Assembly (NCBI RefSeq): GCF_003601975.1
Contig: NZ_QZWZ01000027.1
Coordinates: 24,250 to 88,249 of the forward strand
Length of the DNA: 64,000 bases
DNA from: Mesorhizobium waimense
Lineage (GTDB): Bacteria > Pseudomonadota > Alphaproteobacteria > Rhizobiales > Rhizobiaceae
Direction: 5' to 3'
The stretch's first letter is position 1. Every line of letters begins with the position of its first letter. Shown here in pieces: positions 63,706-64,000 of this stretch. The notes beneath the pieces are model-generated. The model was given only the letters and a program-made list of their open reading frames with translations, did no database searches and had not been told where the DNA came from. The position numbers and the translations under genes are program-made.

Positions 63706-64000
63706 TTTACACATCCTTGCTTCATCAACGTGAAGCGGATGTGCAGCAACCCTTAGCAGTTGCCCCTCATTCGGAAGGGAATCCCTCGCACTAGACGACA
63801 CCGACAAGAGTGTCACTCCGCAGTATCTAACGGCAGATGCCGATTCTCGAATCAACATCCATACAGTCGTCGATACCAGCTCCCAGACGGCAAAAAACCA
63901 TCTCCGCACTTGCAGTGCTTCTAATACTTCAGAAATGAACGAGGTGCAAAGAAATGGCGGAGCCGGCCCGGGGACGGGGCCGGCTCCTAAAACCCGGTCG
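63706..64000. other. Noncoding end of window
   Basis: No gene is supported. Base composition is visibly more AT-rich than the flanks between about 63700 and 63900. A strong hairpin closes it at 63959-63987. Confidence 0.4.
63959..63987. terminator. Strong stem-loop at the right edge
   Basis: GGAGCCGGCCC and GGGCCGGCTCC form a perfect 11 bp stem with a 7-base loop. On the reverse strand it is followed by GCCATTTCTTT, so it may terminate a reverse-strand gene beyond the window; forward-strand use is also possible. Confidence 0.6.

Overview
The window is GC-rich alphaproteobacterial chromosome, most likely Mesorhizobium or a close relative in the Hyphomicrobiales. The main pointers are the order glmU-glmS-DUF502-recG(reverse)-sdhE-mfd, a class II DAHP synthase, and small rhizobial families (DUF3126, DUF2188, DUF982, DUF2218). 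Genus is an inference from gene content; no alignment was run.

Region 1 (1-14.6 kb) is core housekeeping: the N-terminal part of topA, a small YxYxxD secreted protein, a CcdA-type thiol transporter, glmU and glmS for UDP-GlcNAc supply, a DUF502 membrane protein, recG, sdhE-mfd and class II DAHP synthase. Region 2 (14.7-33.8 kb) is mixed host sequence. It has a RES/Xre-type toxin-antitoxin pair with a clear operator, a GGDEF cyclase, a GFA-fold protein, dgkA, a hemerythrin, DedA and DUF1003, a TAG-type glycosylase and nadE. Further on are an ABC exporter behind a leader with a mini-ORF, a PilZ protein, NUDIX enzymes, gpt, a universal stress protein, a molybdopterin-binding-domain protein, an Old Yellow Enzyme homologue and two small secreted proteins, one of them frame-broken.

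Region 3 (33,998-45,129) is an 11.08 kb integrative element inserted in tRNA-Leu(UAA) and bounded by 56 bp perfect direct repeats of the tRNA 3' end. Its right end carries a tyrosine integrase, an AlpA-like regulator and a DUF3631 primase/helicase-type ATPase. The next module has an HK97-fold major capsid protein, a prohead protease with a coiled coil and a C-terminal carbohydrate-binding-like domain, a P27-type small terminase, and fibre-like and LamG proteins. I find no large terminase, portal, head-tail connector, tape measure, tail sheath or tail tube gene, and no obvious lysis genes. The element therefore looks like a capsid-encoding phage satellite (PICI-like), or a reduced prophage. It also has paired integrase arm-type repeats at both ends, two inverted clusters of 9-bp-phased TGTTTCG repeats inside the ATPase gene, and palindromes at module junctions. 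This is the best candidate in the window for an undescribed system.

Region 4 (45.1-64 kb) is host again: an outer membrane beta-barrel, several alpha/beta hydrolases including two tandem paralogous lipoproteins, adenine deaminase, an M24-fold protein that seems to have lost metal ligands, threonine dehydratase, glyoxalase I, a double cold-shock protein ending in a 20 bp perfect terminator stem, DUF192, GNAT and HD-type proteins, cysE, DUF3126 with a TTG start, a gamma-carbonic anhydrase, an ankyrin protein and an HNH nuclease gene with a frameshift at a homopolymer. Recurrent themes are cell-envelope precursors, DNA repair and helicases, c-di-GMP signalling, and one compact mobile element.
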